This document shows positions 8,342-16,583 of a stretch of 64,000 nt of DNA, in pieces (positions within the stretch are counted from its first letter, which is position 1; every line of letters starts with the position of its first letter). The notes beneath the pieces are model-generated. The model saw only the letters and a program-made list of their open reading frames with translations. It had not been told where the DNA came from and made no database searches. Origin of the DNA: Sulfurovum riftiae (lineage in GTDB: Bacteria > Campylobacterota > Campylobacteria > Campylobacterales > Sulfurovaceae); contig NZ_LNKT01000072.1 in the NCBI RefSeq assembly GCF_001595645.1, positions 30,826 to 94,825 on the forward strand, read 5' to 3'. The translations under genes and the position numbers were made by a program.

Positions 8342-8800
8342 ATGAAAAAATTTATGAGTCTGGCACTTTTAGCATCGATATGCATTTTGCCACTGACAGC
8401 AGGCCATCCGGAGACAGACAAGCTGATCGAGAAAGCCCAGAAAGATGCCGGTGAGATCACACCGAAAGCACTTAAAGCCATGCTTGACAAAGAAGAAGAT
8501 GTCATTATACTGGATGTCAGGGAAAGCGAACAGAGAGCAGAAGGAGAGATCTATGCAGACAATTATATTGCCATCACACGAGGTAATTTGGAATTTCAGG
8601 TGCTCAACAAGATCAAAAATAAAGATGCCCGCATCATCACCTATTGTCGCGGAGGAAGCCGTGGCGCACTTGCTGCACAGACACTCAGAAAACTCGGTTA
8701 TAAAAATGCCACTAATCTGAAGGGCGGACTTAAAGGCTGGGCCAAAGCGGGCTATCCCATTGAAACCGGTCTTGGCGTGACGACACTTACCAAAGAATAG
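8342..8800 (+). CDS. Secreted rhodanese-like sulfurtransferase
   Basis: A 152-residue single-domain rhodanese with a Sec signal peptide (first 20 residues, ending LTAG). The catalytic loop is YCRGGSRG, with the cysteine that would carry a persulfide; VIILDVRE is the conserved rhodanese strand. In the periplasm it could move sulfane sulfur between thiols, which fits the nearby sox genes. It is the first gene of a three-gene unit with the DsrE-like and phosphoesterase genes, divergent from the sox regulator operon. Confidence 0.88.
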   Translation: MKKFMSLALLASICILPLTAGHPETDKLIEKAQKDAGEITPKALKAMLDKEEDVIILDVRESEQRAEGEIYADNYIAITRGNLEFQVLNKIKNKDARIITYCRGGSRGALAAQTLRKLGYKNATNLKGGLKGWAKAGYPIETGLGVTTLTKE

Positions 8801-8844
8801 CGTCACAGGAAACATACCAACCCAACAAATACGAAGGATACAAA

Positions 8845-9315
8845 ATGAGAAAAGTACTTCTGATACTGCTGCTTGCAGGTATGAATCTGCTGCTGGCAGA
8901 AGAGCATGCAGCAAAAGTGGTGTATGACCTTACAACAAAGGATCTGGAAAAATTCGAACGTAATATACTGAAAGGCATTGTCGTCAACAAGGCACATTAC
9001 GAAAGCACTTTAAAAGAATTTGATGTCACCGTCGTGATCCATGGCGGTGCCTACAGATTTTTCACCAAAGATCCGGAAAACAGCATATTTAAAGATGATA
9101 CCGCACTCATAAAAACCTATAAAGATCTGGCCAAACGTATAGCGTCCATGGCAAAGAACTATGATGTTGAATTTTTAATGTGCGGTGCGGCCATGCCGAG
9201 AAATAAACTTGAAGCAAAAGATGTATATAATTTTGTCAAGATCATCCCCAATTCGACCATTGGACTGATAGACAGACAGAATGATGGTTATGCATATATA
9301 CCTGTTGGAAACTAG
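8845..9315 (+). CDS. Secreted DsrE-like protein
   Basis: A 156-residue protein with a signal peptide (residues 1-18, ending LLLAEE). The remainder has the DsrE/DsrF-like fold pattern: VVYDLTT, a central VTVVIHGGA strand, and a single cysteine in EFLMCGAAM, the position that carries sulfur in DsrE-type trafficking proteins. Cytoplasmic DsrE proteins pass persulfides between enzymes; this one would do so in the periplasm. It follows the rhodanese by 44 bp and precedes the phosphoesterase by 9 bp. The exact partner is unknown. Confidence 0.8.
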   Translation: MRKVLLILLLAGMNLLLAEEHAAKVVYDLTTKDLEKFERNILKGIVVNKAHYESTLKEFDVTVVIHGGAYRFFTKDPENSIFKDDTALIKTYKDLAKRIASMAKNYDVEFLMCGAAMPRNKLEAKDVYNFVKIIPNSTIGLIDRQNDGYAYIPVGN

Positions 9316-9324
9316 GAGACAAAG

Positions 9325-10167
9325 ATGGCAAAGATCACACGAAGAGGTTTCATCAAAGGTGCGGCTGTTATGTCAGCTGCACCCTTTTTAACGGAAGCCA
9401 ATGAAAAAAAACCTGAAACACTGAAATTTATTCATATTACGGATTCGCATATGGACCTCAGCAACAATGAAAGTGTGGATGCCATGATACTGATGGTGGA
9501 ATTCATTAACAAAAACCATAAAGATCTTGATTTTGTACTTTTTGGAGGAGACAACTTCAACAACAATGTCGAAGGCAATAAAGATGCCCTTGCCTACAAA
9601 GAGATCGTGGAGAAACTCTCCTGCCCTGCCTACCATGTCAGAGGGAACAAGGAGTCACACCCCAACCCGGATGATGCCATCCATTTGGAGGAGTTCAAAA
9701 CACTTTTCGTCTCTTCTCCTGCACTTAAAGTAAATGGAAAAGACTGGCTTCTTGAAACGAAAGGATATGCTCTTTTGGGACTTGACAGCTGTATTGAAGG
9801 TGCCAACAACGGTAAATATACAGAAGAGACAATGCAATTCGCCGAATCCGTACTTAAAACAGGGAAACCTACGATTATTCTGAACCACCATCCCTATACG
9901 AACTACTGGAAGGGGACGGATCCCAAAGATATCCATAAATATGTACTGAACAATACGGAAGAGGTACAAAAACGTCTGTTTGGTTTTGACAACCTCATAC
10001 TGACACTCTCAGGGCACAAACACATTGACTCTGTGACAAAGATCAATCAAACCAATGTCATTGTGACCCGTGGATTTATCCGTCCGCTCGATATGGATAT
10101 GTACCCTATGCGGCTTGTTGAGATCACAGAGGGGAAGGTAAGTGAGAAGCTGATCTATACTGCTTAG
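9325..10167 (+). CDS. Tat-exported calcineurin-like metallophosphoesterase
   Basis: A 280-residue protein that begins with a Tat signal (TRRGFIKGAA, cleavage likely near TEA). The metal motifs of the calcineurin-like superfamily are present: TDSHMD, GGDNF, GNKE, NHHPY and SGHKH. SoxB belongs to the same superfamily, but this protein lacks the nucleotidase C-terminal domain and the SoxB GHWEF motif, so it is a different hydrolase. Its place behind rhodanese and DsrE suggests a role in periplasmic sulfur chemistry; the substrate is unknown. Its stop interlocks (TTAG) with that of the convergent kinase gene. Confidence 0.8.
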   Translation: MAKITRRGFIKGAAVMSAAPFLTEANEKKPETLKFIHITDSHMDLSNNESVDAMILMVEFINKNHKDLDFVLFGGDNFNNNVEGNKDALAYKEIVEKLSCPAYHVRGNKESHPNPDDAIHLEEFKTLFVSSPALKVNGKDWLLETKGYALLGLDSCIEGANNGKYTEETMQFAESVLKTGKPTIILNHHPYTNYWKGTDPKDIHKYVLNNTEEVQKRLFGFDNLILTLSGHKHIDSVTKINQTNVIVTRGFIRPLDMDMYPMRLVEITEGKVSEKLIYTA

Positions 10168-11183
10168 ATTTTAAACGAAAAAGTGGAACCGACATCTAAT
10201 GCAGAGCTGATTTCCAGTTCACTGTCATGAAGTGTCAGAATTGTTTTGACAATGGAGAGTCCAAGCCCCATGGAATTGTCCCAGTTATGTGTCCCCGAAC
10301 GGTAGAATTTCTTGGTCACTTTTCCCAGGTCTTTTTCACTGATACCGCTTCCTTTGTCGATCACGGAGATACGGTCTTCATCGATCTTCAATGTAACGGT
10401 ATCTTTGGAGTATTTCAGAGCATTCTCCATCAGGTTCTTGAGGACCAGTTCGATGAGTGTCCGGTCTGCTTCGACCGTACGTTCTTCTCCGATGATCTCT
10501 ATCTCGCGATCCTTATAAGACTCCTGCAGTGCCGCCTTGACCTCATTGGCCAGTGAAAGTATGTTGAATGTGCTCTTGTGGAGCGTTGCTTCACCACTCT
10601 CGAATTTGTTCCACAATATCAAACGGGAAAGCAGTGATTCGATCTTTTGGCCGTTGCTATAGACCTTGCCCAGGAATTTTTCCTGCAACTCCTTGGGAAT
10701 ATCGGGATCTTCCTGCAGCGTCTGTGAATAACCCATAATGGAAGCAATTGGATTTCTGAATTCATGGGCAATGGCAGAGAGCATATCGGCACGCTGGCGG
10801 TTCTTCAGTTTGAGTTTGGCATTGTAGCGCTGTTTGATATCTTCACGCTTCTTGGCACTCTTGAGTACACGGATCAGGTTCTCGTTGATCTCTTCGAATT
10901 CATGGGTGAAAAAACGTGTTTCGTAATCGATCTGCTCTATCTCATCGAGATTTTTAAGGTATTTGTTGATCACTTCAAGTTCGTTCTGCATGCGTTTTGC
11001 ACCGCGGTAGATGGAAAATATGAAAAGTGCGAAAGCCAGGCCCAAAAGCGTTATGGCAAGGATAGTATCGACCTGTTCCTTCATGACGATAACGATCAAT
11101 ACGGAGAAAAGGATAAAGACAAAGACAGCAAGTGTGACCAGCCTTGCCATCACATACTCTGTAAATTTCGGTTTGGTGAACAC
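10164..11183 (-). CDS. Orphan sensor histidine kinase
   Basis: A 339-residue kinase with two adjacent membrane segments near the N-terminus (about residues 13-32 and 38-59) and almost no periplasmic loop, so it probably senses a membrane or cytoplasmic cue. The H-box is AIAHEFRNPIASI, the N-box is LMENALKYS, and DKGSGI and MGLGLSIV form the ATP site. No response regulator lies next to it. The frame starts at GTG 11183; an internal ATG at 11150 (MARLVTL) is possible and would place the start just before the first helix. It follows the thioredoxin-like gene in the same direction. Confidence 0.85.
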   Translation of the reverse strand: MFTKPKFTEYVMARLVTLAVFVFILFSVLIVIVMKEQVDTILAITLLGLAFALFIFSIYRGAKRMQNELEVINKYLKNLDEIEQIDYETRFFTHEFEEINENLIRVLKSAKKREDIKQRYNAKLKLKNRQRADMLSAIAHEFRNPIASIMGYSQTLQEDPDIPKELQEKFLGKVYSNGQKIESLLSRLILWNKFESGEATLHKSTFNILSLANEVKAALQESYKDREIEIIGEERTVEADRTLIELVLKNLMENALKYSKDTVTLKIDEDRISVIDKGSGISEKDLGKVTKKFYRSGTHNWDNSMGLGLSIVKTILTLHDSELEISSALDVGSTFSFKI

Positions 11184-11224
11184 GCTTCGCTACTCCTCTG
11201 ACTCTGGATTTAACCGTTAAAGAC

Positions 11225-11641
11225 CTACTGTTTTTTCAGGGGAACCTTCTGTTCCACACTGTCGATGAAACTGATGAAGTCATCGACCTTGTAGTATCCA
11301 ACGAGCGATTCAAGGAGTTCTTTATCGGCCGTCATGAAAAAGATGGTAGGCACACCGTCGATCTTCGGCAGTGCCTCCACAGCCTTTTTATTCTCTTCCA
11401 TGACCTTTACCGTCACATACGGGACAAGTCTTTTTTCGACGCTTTCATCACCAAGGGTGCGGTATTTCATCTTTTTGCACCATCGGCAATGCTCGCCTTC
11501 GACCATGACCATCACGACCTTCTGCTCTTTCTGTGCTTTGTCGAATGCACTTTCCAGATCTGGTTGCCACGCAATTTCTGCAAACAGTACCGTCGCCATC
11601 AGTAAAGCATAGGCCATCACGACCTTTTTCATTGTATTCAT
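11225..11641 (-). CDS. Secreted thioredoxin-fold protein (SoxW-like)
   Basis: A 138-residue protein with a signal peptide (to about residue 21, ending LFA) and a thioredoxin-type active site, EHCRWCKKM. A cis-proline context GVPTIFF follows. Such proteins are related to SoxW and to DUF255/thioredoxin_7 members and reduce disulfides in the periplasm. GAGGAA lies 7 bp before the ATG at 11641. dapE ends 3 bp upstream in the same direction. Assignment to SoxW proper is uncertain, because it is 6 kb from sox. Confidence 0.75.
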   Translation of the reverse strand: MNTMKKVVMAYALLMATVLFAEIAWQPDLESAFDKAQKEQKVVMVMVEGEHCRWCKKMKYRTLGDESVEKRLVPYVTVKVMEENKKAVEALPKIDGVPTIFFMTADKELLESLVGYYKVDDFISFIDSVEQKVPLKKQ

Positions 11642-11644
11642 CTC

Positions 11645-12751
11645 TTATTCCTCATCGTTAAAATGCGCGACCAGATCTTTAAAGACATGGTAAAGTGCTT
11701 CGACTTCTGCTATGGAGGTTCTCTCATTGGGTGCATGGATCGTATCGTTGATGACACCGAATTCGACCACATCGATGCCGAATGCACCCATGAAGCGTGC
11801 ATCACTGGTACCCCCTGCGGTCGACAGTTTCGTCTCGACTCCTGTCACCTTCCTGATACTCTGCTGCAGGTGTCCGACCACTTTGGAGTCGTGCCTGGTC
11901 ACAAAAGGGTACGACCCCTGTGTCAACACAAGGATATGTTCCATATCTTCGAGGACTTCATCGATATGGAGTTTAACACTCTCCTGTGTAGTTTTTGTGG
12001 AGTTGCGCACATTGAACATGATCTTGAGCTCTCCGGGGGTCACATTCGTCACTTCCATGCCGCCCCGTATATCGGTAATGACCATCTGGCTGGGCGCGAA
12101 ATCCTCATCTCCGTCATCTAGATGGATACCTGCAAGCCTGTGAAGCACTGTCGATATCTGGTGGACCGGATTGACCGCTTTTTCGGGGTAGGCTGCATGC
12201 CCCTGCTTCCCTTTGATGGTAAGGTAGCCGTTGATGGAACCCCTTCGTCCTATCTTGATGGCATCCCCGAATGTCATTTCACAGGTCGGTTCCGCCACGA
12301 TACAGTAGTCGGGAAGCATACCGATCGTTTTGAGATGTTCCAGCATGATCACCGTACCGTGTGTCGCTTCTCCCTCTTCATCCGATGTCAACAGAATGGA
12401 GAGACGGCCTTTGAAACCGTCACACTCCCTGACTGTCTCAAGGAACGCTGCAACACCGCTCTTCATATCCTGTGCCCCGCGGGCATAGATATTCCCCTCC
12501 TTGATGACCGGGACAAAAGGGTTGGTATGCCAGCCTTTGCCGGCAGGTACGACATCGACATGCCCTGCGAAACAGAGGTGAGGTCCTTCGGAGAACTCTT
12601 TGGTCAGAAAAAGGTTCTTCACCCCTTCATCGTTCACATAGATTGCTTCGAATCCTTCCATATAGTTTTCTATGAACGCCAGGGATCCCGCATCATCCGG
12701 CGTAATGGATTCAAAACTCAACAGTTTCATCAAAAGGTCAACTACATTCAT
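11645..12751 (-). CDS. dapE: Succinyl-diaminopimelate desuccinylase
   Basis: DapE removes succinate from N-succinyl-LL-diaminopimelate in the lysine and peptidoglycan precursor pathway. The 368-residue length is typical. The M20 metallopeptidase motifs are visible: LCFAGHVDVVPAG, GAQDMKSG, LLTSDEEGEA, VAEPT, and near the C-terminus GGTSDARF and VEFGVINDTIHAPNE. Its start overlaps the stop of the upstream esterase gene by 4 bp, so the two are probably co-transcribed. Confidence 0.95.
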   Translation of the reverse strand: MNVVDLLMKLLSFESITPDDAGSLAFIENYMEGFEAIYVNDEGVKNLFLTKEFSEGPHLCFAGHVDVVPAGKGWHTNPFVPVIKEGNIYARGAQDMKSGVAAFLETVRECDGFKGRLSILLTSDEEGEATHGTVIMLEHLKTIGMLPDYCIVAEPTCEMTFGDAIKIGRRGSINGYLTIKGKQGHAAYPEKAVNPVHQISTVLHRLAGIHLDDGDEDFAPSQMVITDIRGGMEVTNVTPGELKIMFNVRNSTKTTQESVKLHIDEVLEDMEHILVLTQGSYPFVTRHDSKVVGHLQQSIRKVTGVETKLSTAGGTSDARFMGAFGIDVVEFGVINDTIHAPNERTSIAEVEALYHVFKDLVAHFNDEE

Positions 12752-13299
12752 TTTTTCTCTTTAAAATTCTTAATCATGCAGAGGTAGTCTGCAATATTCT
12801 CGAAACGGTGGTTCCCGCCGTACTCTATGACCACTCTGTGGCGTTCATAGAGAAGATGGGCTTTGGTATAGTCAAGTATCTCATCTTCACTCTGCAGCAG
12901 CACCAGATACCTGCCATGTTCGATACGTCCTTTGAGGTCCTTGAGCTGCTCGATATAGACCGGCTTGAACTCGAAACGCTCATCGTCACAGTAACGCTGC
13001 TGCCACCCTACATACATTTTGAGTGTTTCATAAGGTTCTGTAGAAGGATTGAGAAGTACCGCTTTCATCCCATATTTTTCTGCCAGATGTGTGGCATAGA
13101 AAGCACCCAGAGAGGAACCGACGATCAGGTCAACGGGTTCTTTTGCAAGTATCTTTTCAAGAAAAGGGATCACTTCGATCGGTGCATAGGGAAGGTCGGG
13201 GGCAAGTACTTTCTCCTCGCCGAAATAGGCCTTGAGTGCTGTGTATTTCTCTCCTTTTCCGCAAGAGGCAAAACCATGCAGGAAAAGGATCTTGGACAT
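12748..13299 (-). CDS. YqiA-like alpha/beta-hydrolase esterase
   Basis: A 183-residue UPF0227/YqiA-type hydrolase. FLHGFASC gives the oxyanion-hole strand, VGSSLGA the nucleophile elbow with the catalytic serine, and GGNHRF near residue 167 the catalytic histidine. It probably cleaves small acyl esters in the cytoplasm. It lies between the rhodanese gene (1 bp upstream) and dapE (4-bp overlap). Confidence 0.8.
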   Translation of the reverse strand: MSKILFLHGFASCGKGEKYTALKAYFGEEKVLAPDLPYAPIEVIPFLEKILAKEPVDLIVGSSLGAFYATHLAEKYGMKAVLLNPSTEPYETLKMYVGWQQRYCDDERFEFKPVYIEQLKDLKGRIEHGRYLVLLQSEDEILDYTKAHLLYERHRVVIEYGGNHRFENIADYLCMIKNFKEKK

Positions 13300-13300
13300 C

Positions 13301-13645
13301 TTATTTCTCTACCTCGCCGCGATAGGACATGATCCCGCCGATATGGTTCAATGTTCTGTTATGGCCATTTTGTGCAAAGACCTGCTGTACCTGTCCGCTT
13401 CTGCTTCCTGTACGGCAGGTAAAGATAACATATTTGTCTTTGGTCGATTCAAAGAGCTCCTGTGCCCACTGCTGGAATGTGGAAGTAGGCTTCAATATAT
13501 CCACTCCTTTGATATGTCCCATATTATATTCCATATCTTCACGGACATCCACAAGAAGAAAATCGATCTTTCCTTCTTCTCTGGCCTTCAATATGCTCTC
13601 CAGTTCGCCTGAACTGATATGACTCTTTTCCAATATTTGCTGCAT
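13301..13645 (-). CDS. Cytoplasmic single-domain rhodanese
   Basis: A 114-residue rhodanese with VDVRED and the active-site loop FTCRTGSRSG. It has no signal peptide, unlike the rhodanese at 8342. The longest frame begins at TTG 13663, but the sequence AGGAAGG with a 6-bp spacer fixes the start at the ATG ending at 13645. It may transfer sulfur to cellular acceptors or detoxify cyanide; the partner is unknown. It precedes the esterase and dapE genes in the same unit. Confidence 0.85.
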   Translation of the reverse strand: MQQILEKSHISSGELESILKAREEGKIDFLLVDVREDMEYNMGHIKGVDILKPTSTFQQWAQELFESTKDKYVIFTCRTGSRSGQVQQVFAQNGHNRTLNHIGGIMSYRGEVEK

Positions 13646-13722
13646 TTTATGCCTTCCTACCAAGAGGGAACTGCACTGTTCCTCTTCGTATCTGTAAAAT
13701 AATCGCGTATTGTATCGAAGTA

Positions 13723-14067
13723 TTATTTATTTTCGGCAACGTACTCAGGTGTACAGAAGATACCGCAGTGGCATTTCCCTTCATTGGGAACCTCGTCATT
13801 GATCGCCTGGGGACAGGGACAGATACGGTCATCGGAACTTTTGAATTTTCCCAGTTTGGATTCATCCGGTTCTACCATATAACAGGGGCAGAACCGCTTT
13901 CCGTAAAGCATTTTATGTCTTGCCAGGCCGAGCTGTACACCTTCGTTGACATCATGCATCGGATGGTACTCCCATCCGAACTGTTTGCATACTTTGTCTG
14001 TGAACTTCTTTGTCTTTTCCAATTCAACCAAAAATTCCGGAGAACTCATATCCAATTGCTGCATCAT
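13723..14067 (-). CDS. Ferredoxin-thioredoxin reductase catalytic-subunit-like protein
   Basis: A 114-residue protein with the iron-sulfur/disulfide signature of the FTR beta subunit: FCPCYM, then ICPCPQ, then KCHCGIFC, plus a further cysteine (DKVCKQF) upstream. In photosynthetic organisms FTR passes electrons from ferredoxin to thioredoxin through a 4Fe-4S cluster; in non-phototrophs the physiological partner is often unknown. No variable subunit is encoded nearby. It lies upstream of the cytoplasmic rhodanese, with a weak stem-loop in the 77-bp gap, and is divergent from gatC. Confidence 0.82.
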   Translation of the reverse strand: MMQQLDMSSPEFLVELEKTKKFTDKVCKQFGWEYHPMHDVNEGVQLGLARHKMLYGKRFCPCYMVEPDESKLGKFKSSDDRICPCPQAINDEVPNEGKCHCGIFCTPEYVAENK

Positions 14068-14133
14068 TCGTATTCCTTTTACATCATATTTATATTTATC
14101 ATTAGAGTAGTTATATCTTAAACCAAATTAATA

Positions 14134-14139
14134 TATAAT
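14134..14139 (+). promoter_or_regulatory. -10 box of the gatC-pilT unit
   Basis: TATAAT, perfect consensus, 35 bp before the gatC GTG. No good -35 is seen, which is common in this phylum. The divergent FTR-like gene shares the 107-bp intergenic region. Confidence 0.5.
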
Positions 14140-14174
14140 GATACACTCATAATCTAAAAATAAAAAGGCAAACT

Positions 14175-14465
14175 GTGCAGATTGATAACACTGTTTTGGA
14201 AAAACTGGAAAAACTCTCCCATCTTCGTATCGATGCTTCAAAAAAAGAAGAGGTGATGGGGCAGCTCACTGAGATCCTCGGATATATCGAGAACCTCAAT
14301 GAGCTCGATACCGATACGCTCGATGCAGCTTTTTCCACCCTGCAGGGAGGAACACCTCTGAGAGAAGACATCCCCAGAGCAGAGGACAACATTGCCAAAG
14401 ATATTCTCTCACGTGCGCCAGAGAGCAAAGACGATTTCTTTATAGTTCCGGCGATCATTGAATAG
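14175..14465 (+). CDS. gatC: Asp/Glu-tRNA amidotransferase subunit C
   Basis: GatC stabilises the GatAB amidotransferase that converts Glu-tRNA(Gln) and Asp-tRNA(Asn) to the correct forms. It has 96 residues, the usual size. It starts with GTG. Typical features are LSHLRIDASKKEE near the N-terminus, ILGYIENLNELDTD in the middle, and the TPLREDIP motif near residue 58. gatA and gatB are not in the window. The gene is followed 4 bp later by the ArsC-like gene. Confidence 0.93.
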   Translation: MQIDNTVLEKLEKLSHLRIDASKKEEVMGQLTEILGYIENLNELDTDTLDAAFSTLQGGTPLREDIPRAEDNIAKDILSRAPESKDDFFIVPAIIE

Positions 14466-14469
14466 CCTC

Positions 14470-14814
14470 ATGCTTAGAATCTACGGTATCAAGAACTGTG
14501 ACAGCGTAAGAAAAGCGGTCAAATTTCTTAAGTCCAATGAGATCCCCTATGAATTCATCGACTTTCGTGAAACACCTGTTGCGCAGGAGACCATCGATGC
14601 CTGGCTTGAGAGGAGTGATATCGACACACTCTTCAATACCCGCGGTACGACCTACCGAACGCTGAAACTCAAAGAGAAGAATCTCTCCAACGATGAAAAA
14701 CGCCAGTGGCTTGCCAAAGAGAATATGCTGATCAAAAGACCGGTCATTACATTTGAAAACCATGTAATAATTGGATATAATGAGTTACAGTATCAAAATT
14801 TACTACTAAAATAA
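14470..14814 (+). CDS. ArsC/Spx-family thioredoxin-fold protein (YffB type)
   Basis: A 114-residue ArsC-superfamily protein. IYGIKNCDSVRKA has the single N-terminal cysteine of the YffB/Spx group, and PVITFEN is the usual C-terminal strand. The arsenate-reductase helper arginine pattern is not certain, so reduction of arsenate is doubtful; the role is unknown. The frame extends back to TTG 14458, but the ATG at 14470 leaves gatC intact and begins directly on the fold. Confidence 0.8.
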   Translation: MLRIYGIKNCDSVRKAVKFLKSNEIPYEFIDFRETPVAQETIDAWLERSDIDTLFNTRGTTYRTLKLKEKNLSNDEKRQWLAKENMLIKRPVITFENHVIIGYNELQYQNLLLK

Positions 14815-14833
14815 AAAATACAAAAGGATCCCT

Positions 14834-15892
14834 ATGGCTGAATTCGATATCAAAAAACTGTTACAAAGTGTTGTGAAACACGGTGCTTCCGACCTACACC
14901 TCGTCAGTGATGCAGAACCACAGATAAGACTGGACGGTGCACTCAAACCTGTCAACCTTCCCAAACTGACTGGAGAAGACATTGAAGAGATGTGTTACTC
15001 GATGATCACGGAAAAACAGAAACAGCATTTTGAAGAGAATGACGAACTGGACTTCGCCCTCTATCTGCCGGGTATCGGGCGTTTCAGAGCGAACTACTAC
15101 CGGACACTCGGCAATACAGCGGCTGCCTTCAGGGTCATTCCTATCGAGATCCCCTCACTGGACGACCTGGGTACCCCGCCGATCTTTAAAAAGCTGATCA
15201 AAAGGGAAAAAGGACTCATTCTTGTCACAGGACCTACCGGGTCGGGTAAATCGACCACGCTGGCTGCATTGCTCAACGAGATCAACCTGAACGAGCAAAA
15301 ACACATCGTCACGGTTGAGGATCCGGTGGAATTCATCCACACAAACAAAAAGTCTGTCTTCTCGCACAGAGGGGTCGGCGAAGATACCAAAAGCTTTGCC
15401 ACAGCACTCAAATTCGCAATGCGTCAGGATCCGGACATCATCCTGATCGGGGAGATGAGGGACAAAGAGACCATTGAAGCGGCACTGACTGCAGCGGAAA
15501 CAGGCCACCTGGTCTTTGGAACGCTTCACACCTCTTCCGCCCCCGGGACCATCAACCGTATCATCGACGTTTTCACCGGTGACGAGCAGCCTCAGATCAG
15601 AGCGATGATCTCCACATCACTTGTAGCCGTCATTGCACAGGCACTGCTTCCCAAACTGGGCGGCGGGAGGGTTGCAAGTTTCGAGATACTCGTGACCAAC
15701 CATGCGATCTCCAACCTGATCCGTGAAGACAAAGTACACCAGATCTATTCACAGATGCAGCTCGGACAGGAAGATACAGGAATGCAGACCCAGACACAGG
15801 CGCTTCTCAAATTCATCAGGGACGGCAAGGTCAGCCGCGAAACCGCAATGCAGTTCGCAAACAAACCCAATGAACTTGCAAAAGCACTGTAA
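14834..15892 (+). CDS. pilT: PilT, type IV pilus retraction ATPase
   Basis: PilT is a hexameric cytoplasmic ATPase that depolymerises type IV pili for twitching, surface sensing and DNA uptake. It has 352 residues. The Walker A motif GPTGSGKST is near residue 133; the Asp box, the Walker B strand DIILIGEMRD and the His box GHLVFGTLHT follow in order. The C-terminal NLIRED region corresponds to the AIRNLIRE retraction motif of PilT. AAAGGATCC precedes the ATG. Other pilus genes are outside the window; dprA at 58.9 kb is a possible functional partner in transformation. Confidence 0.93.
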   Translation: MAEFDIKKLLQSVVKHGASDLHLVSDAEPQIRLDGALKPVNLPKLTGEDIEEMCYSMITEKQKQHFEENDELDFALYLPGIGRFRANYYRTLGNTAAAFRVIPIEIPSLDDLGTPPIFKKLIKREKGLILVTGPTGSGKSTTLAALLNEINLNEQKHIVTVEDPVEFIHTNKKSVFSHRGVGEDTKSFATALKFAMRQDPDIILIGEMRDKETIEAALTAAETGHLVFGTLHTSSAPGTINRIIDVFTGDEQPQIRAMISTSLVAVIAQALLPKLGGGRVASFEILVTNHAISNLIREDKVHQIYSQMQLGQEDTGMQTQTQALLKFIRDGKVSRETAMQFANKPNELAKAL

Positions 15893-15959
15893 ATACGATA
15901 AAAACACAGCTTTACCGGGTACAATACGGGAATTTTAGTAAAGGGACAGGAAGAAAGCA

Positions 15960-16571
15960 ATGGAGAATTTTACGATGGTCGATTTTAATTACTTTGATAT
16001 CACGATAGCTGCGATCGTACTTATCCTCGGCATCAAAGGGTTTATGAACGGTTTCATCAAAGAGGTCTTCGGACTGGCAGGCCTGATCGGAGGTGTCTAC
16101 TTCGGTTCCCGCTTCGCCGATACGGCAGCCACCTTTATCAATGACAATTTTCTGAAGATGCAGAACCCTACACTGCTCAAACTCCTTGGTTTTCTTGCCG
16201 TACTTGTCATTATCTGGCTGGGTATGACCCTGCTTGGCTCCATCCTTTCCAAACTCAGCAGCGAGAGTGGACTGGGCTTCATTAATCGTCTGTTGGGGTT
16301 CATTGCGGGTGGCGGAAAATACTTCATTATTTTCGCACTGATCGTTACAGCACTTTCCAACGTGACCCTTGTCAAGGAAAATCTCGGAAAGTATGTCAAA
16401 GACTCCATGCTCTACCCCTACCTGCTCGAGGCCGGGTCAGCCATTATCCATCTCGACCCTGCCACACTCGGACTTGGAGACGAATCAAAAACCAAACTGC
16501 TGAAAAATGTCGCCAACATCAAAGAGAACAATGATACAGCAGAGGCGAACAGCTCTGCCCTCTCAGAGTAA
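15960..16571 (+). CDS. cvpA: CvpA family membrane protein
   Basis: A 203-residue protein with four predicted membrane segments (about residues 11-30, 35-52, 72-96 and 113-135) and a hydrophilic C-terminal tail. The glycine-rich first helices (ILGIKGFMNGFIKEVFGLAG) are diagnostic of CvpA, linked to colicin V production in E. coli and to envelope homeostasis; the biochemical role is unknown. AGGAAG precedes the ATG at 15960; a second ATG at 15975 is possible. It starts the conserved cvpA-fur-lysS-glyA order. Confidence 0.88.
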   Translation: MENFTMVDFNYFDITIAAIVLILGIKGFMNGFIKEVFGLAGLIGGVYFGSRFADTAATFINDNFLKMQNPTLLKLLGFLAVLVIIWLGMTLLGSILSKLSSESGLGFINRLLGFIAGGGKYFIIFALIVTALSNVTLVKENLGKYVKDSMLYPYLLEAGSAIIHLDPATLGLGDESKTKLLKNVANIKENNDTAEANSSALSE

Positions 16572-16583
16572 CAAAGGATACCG

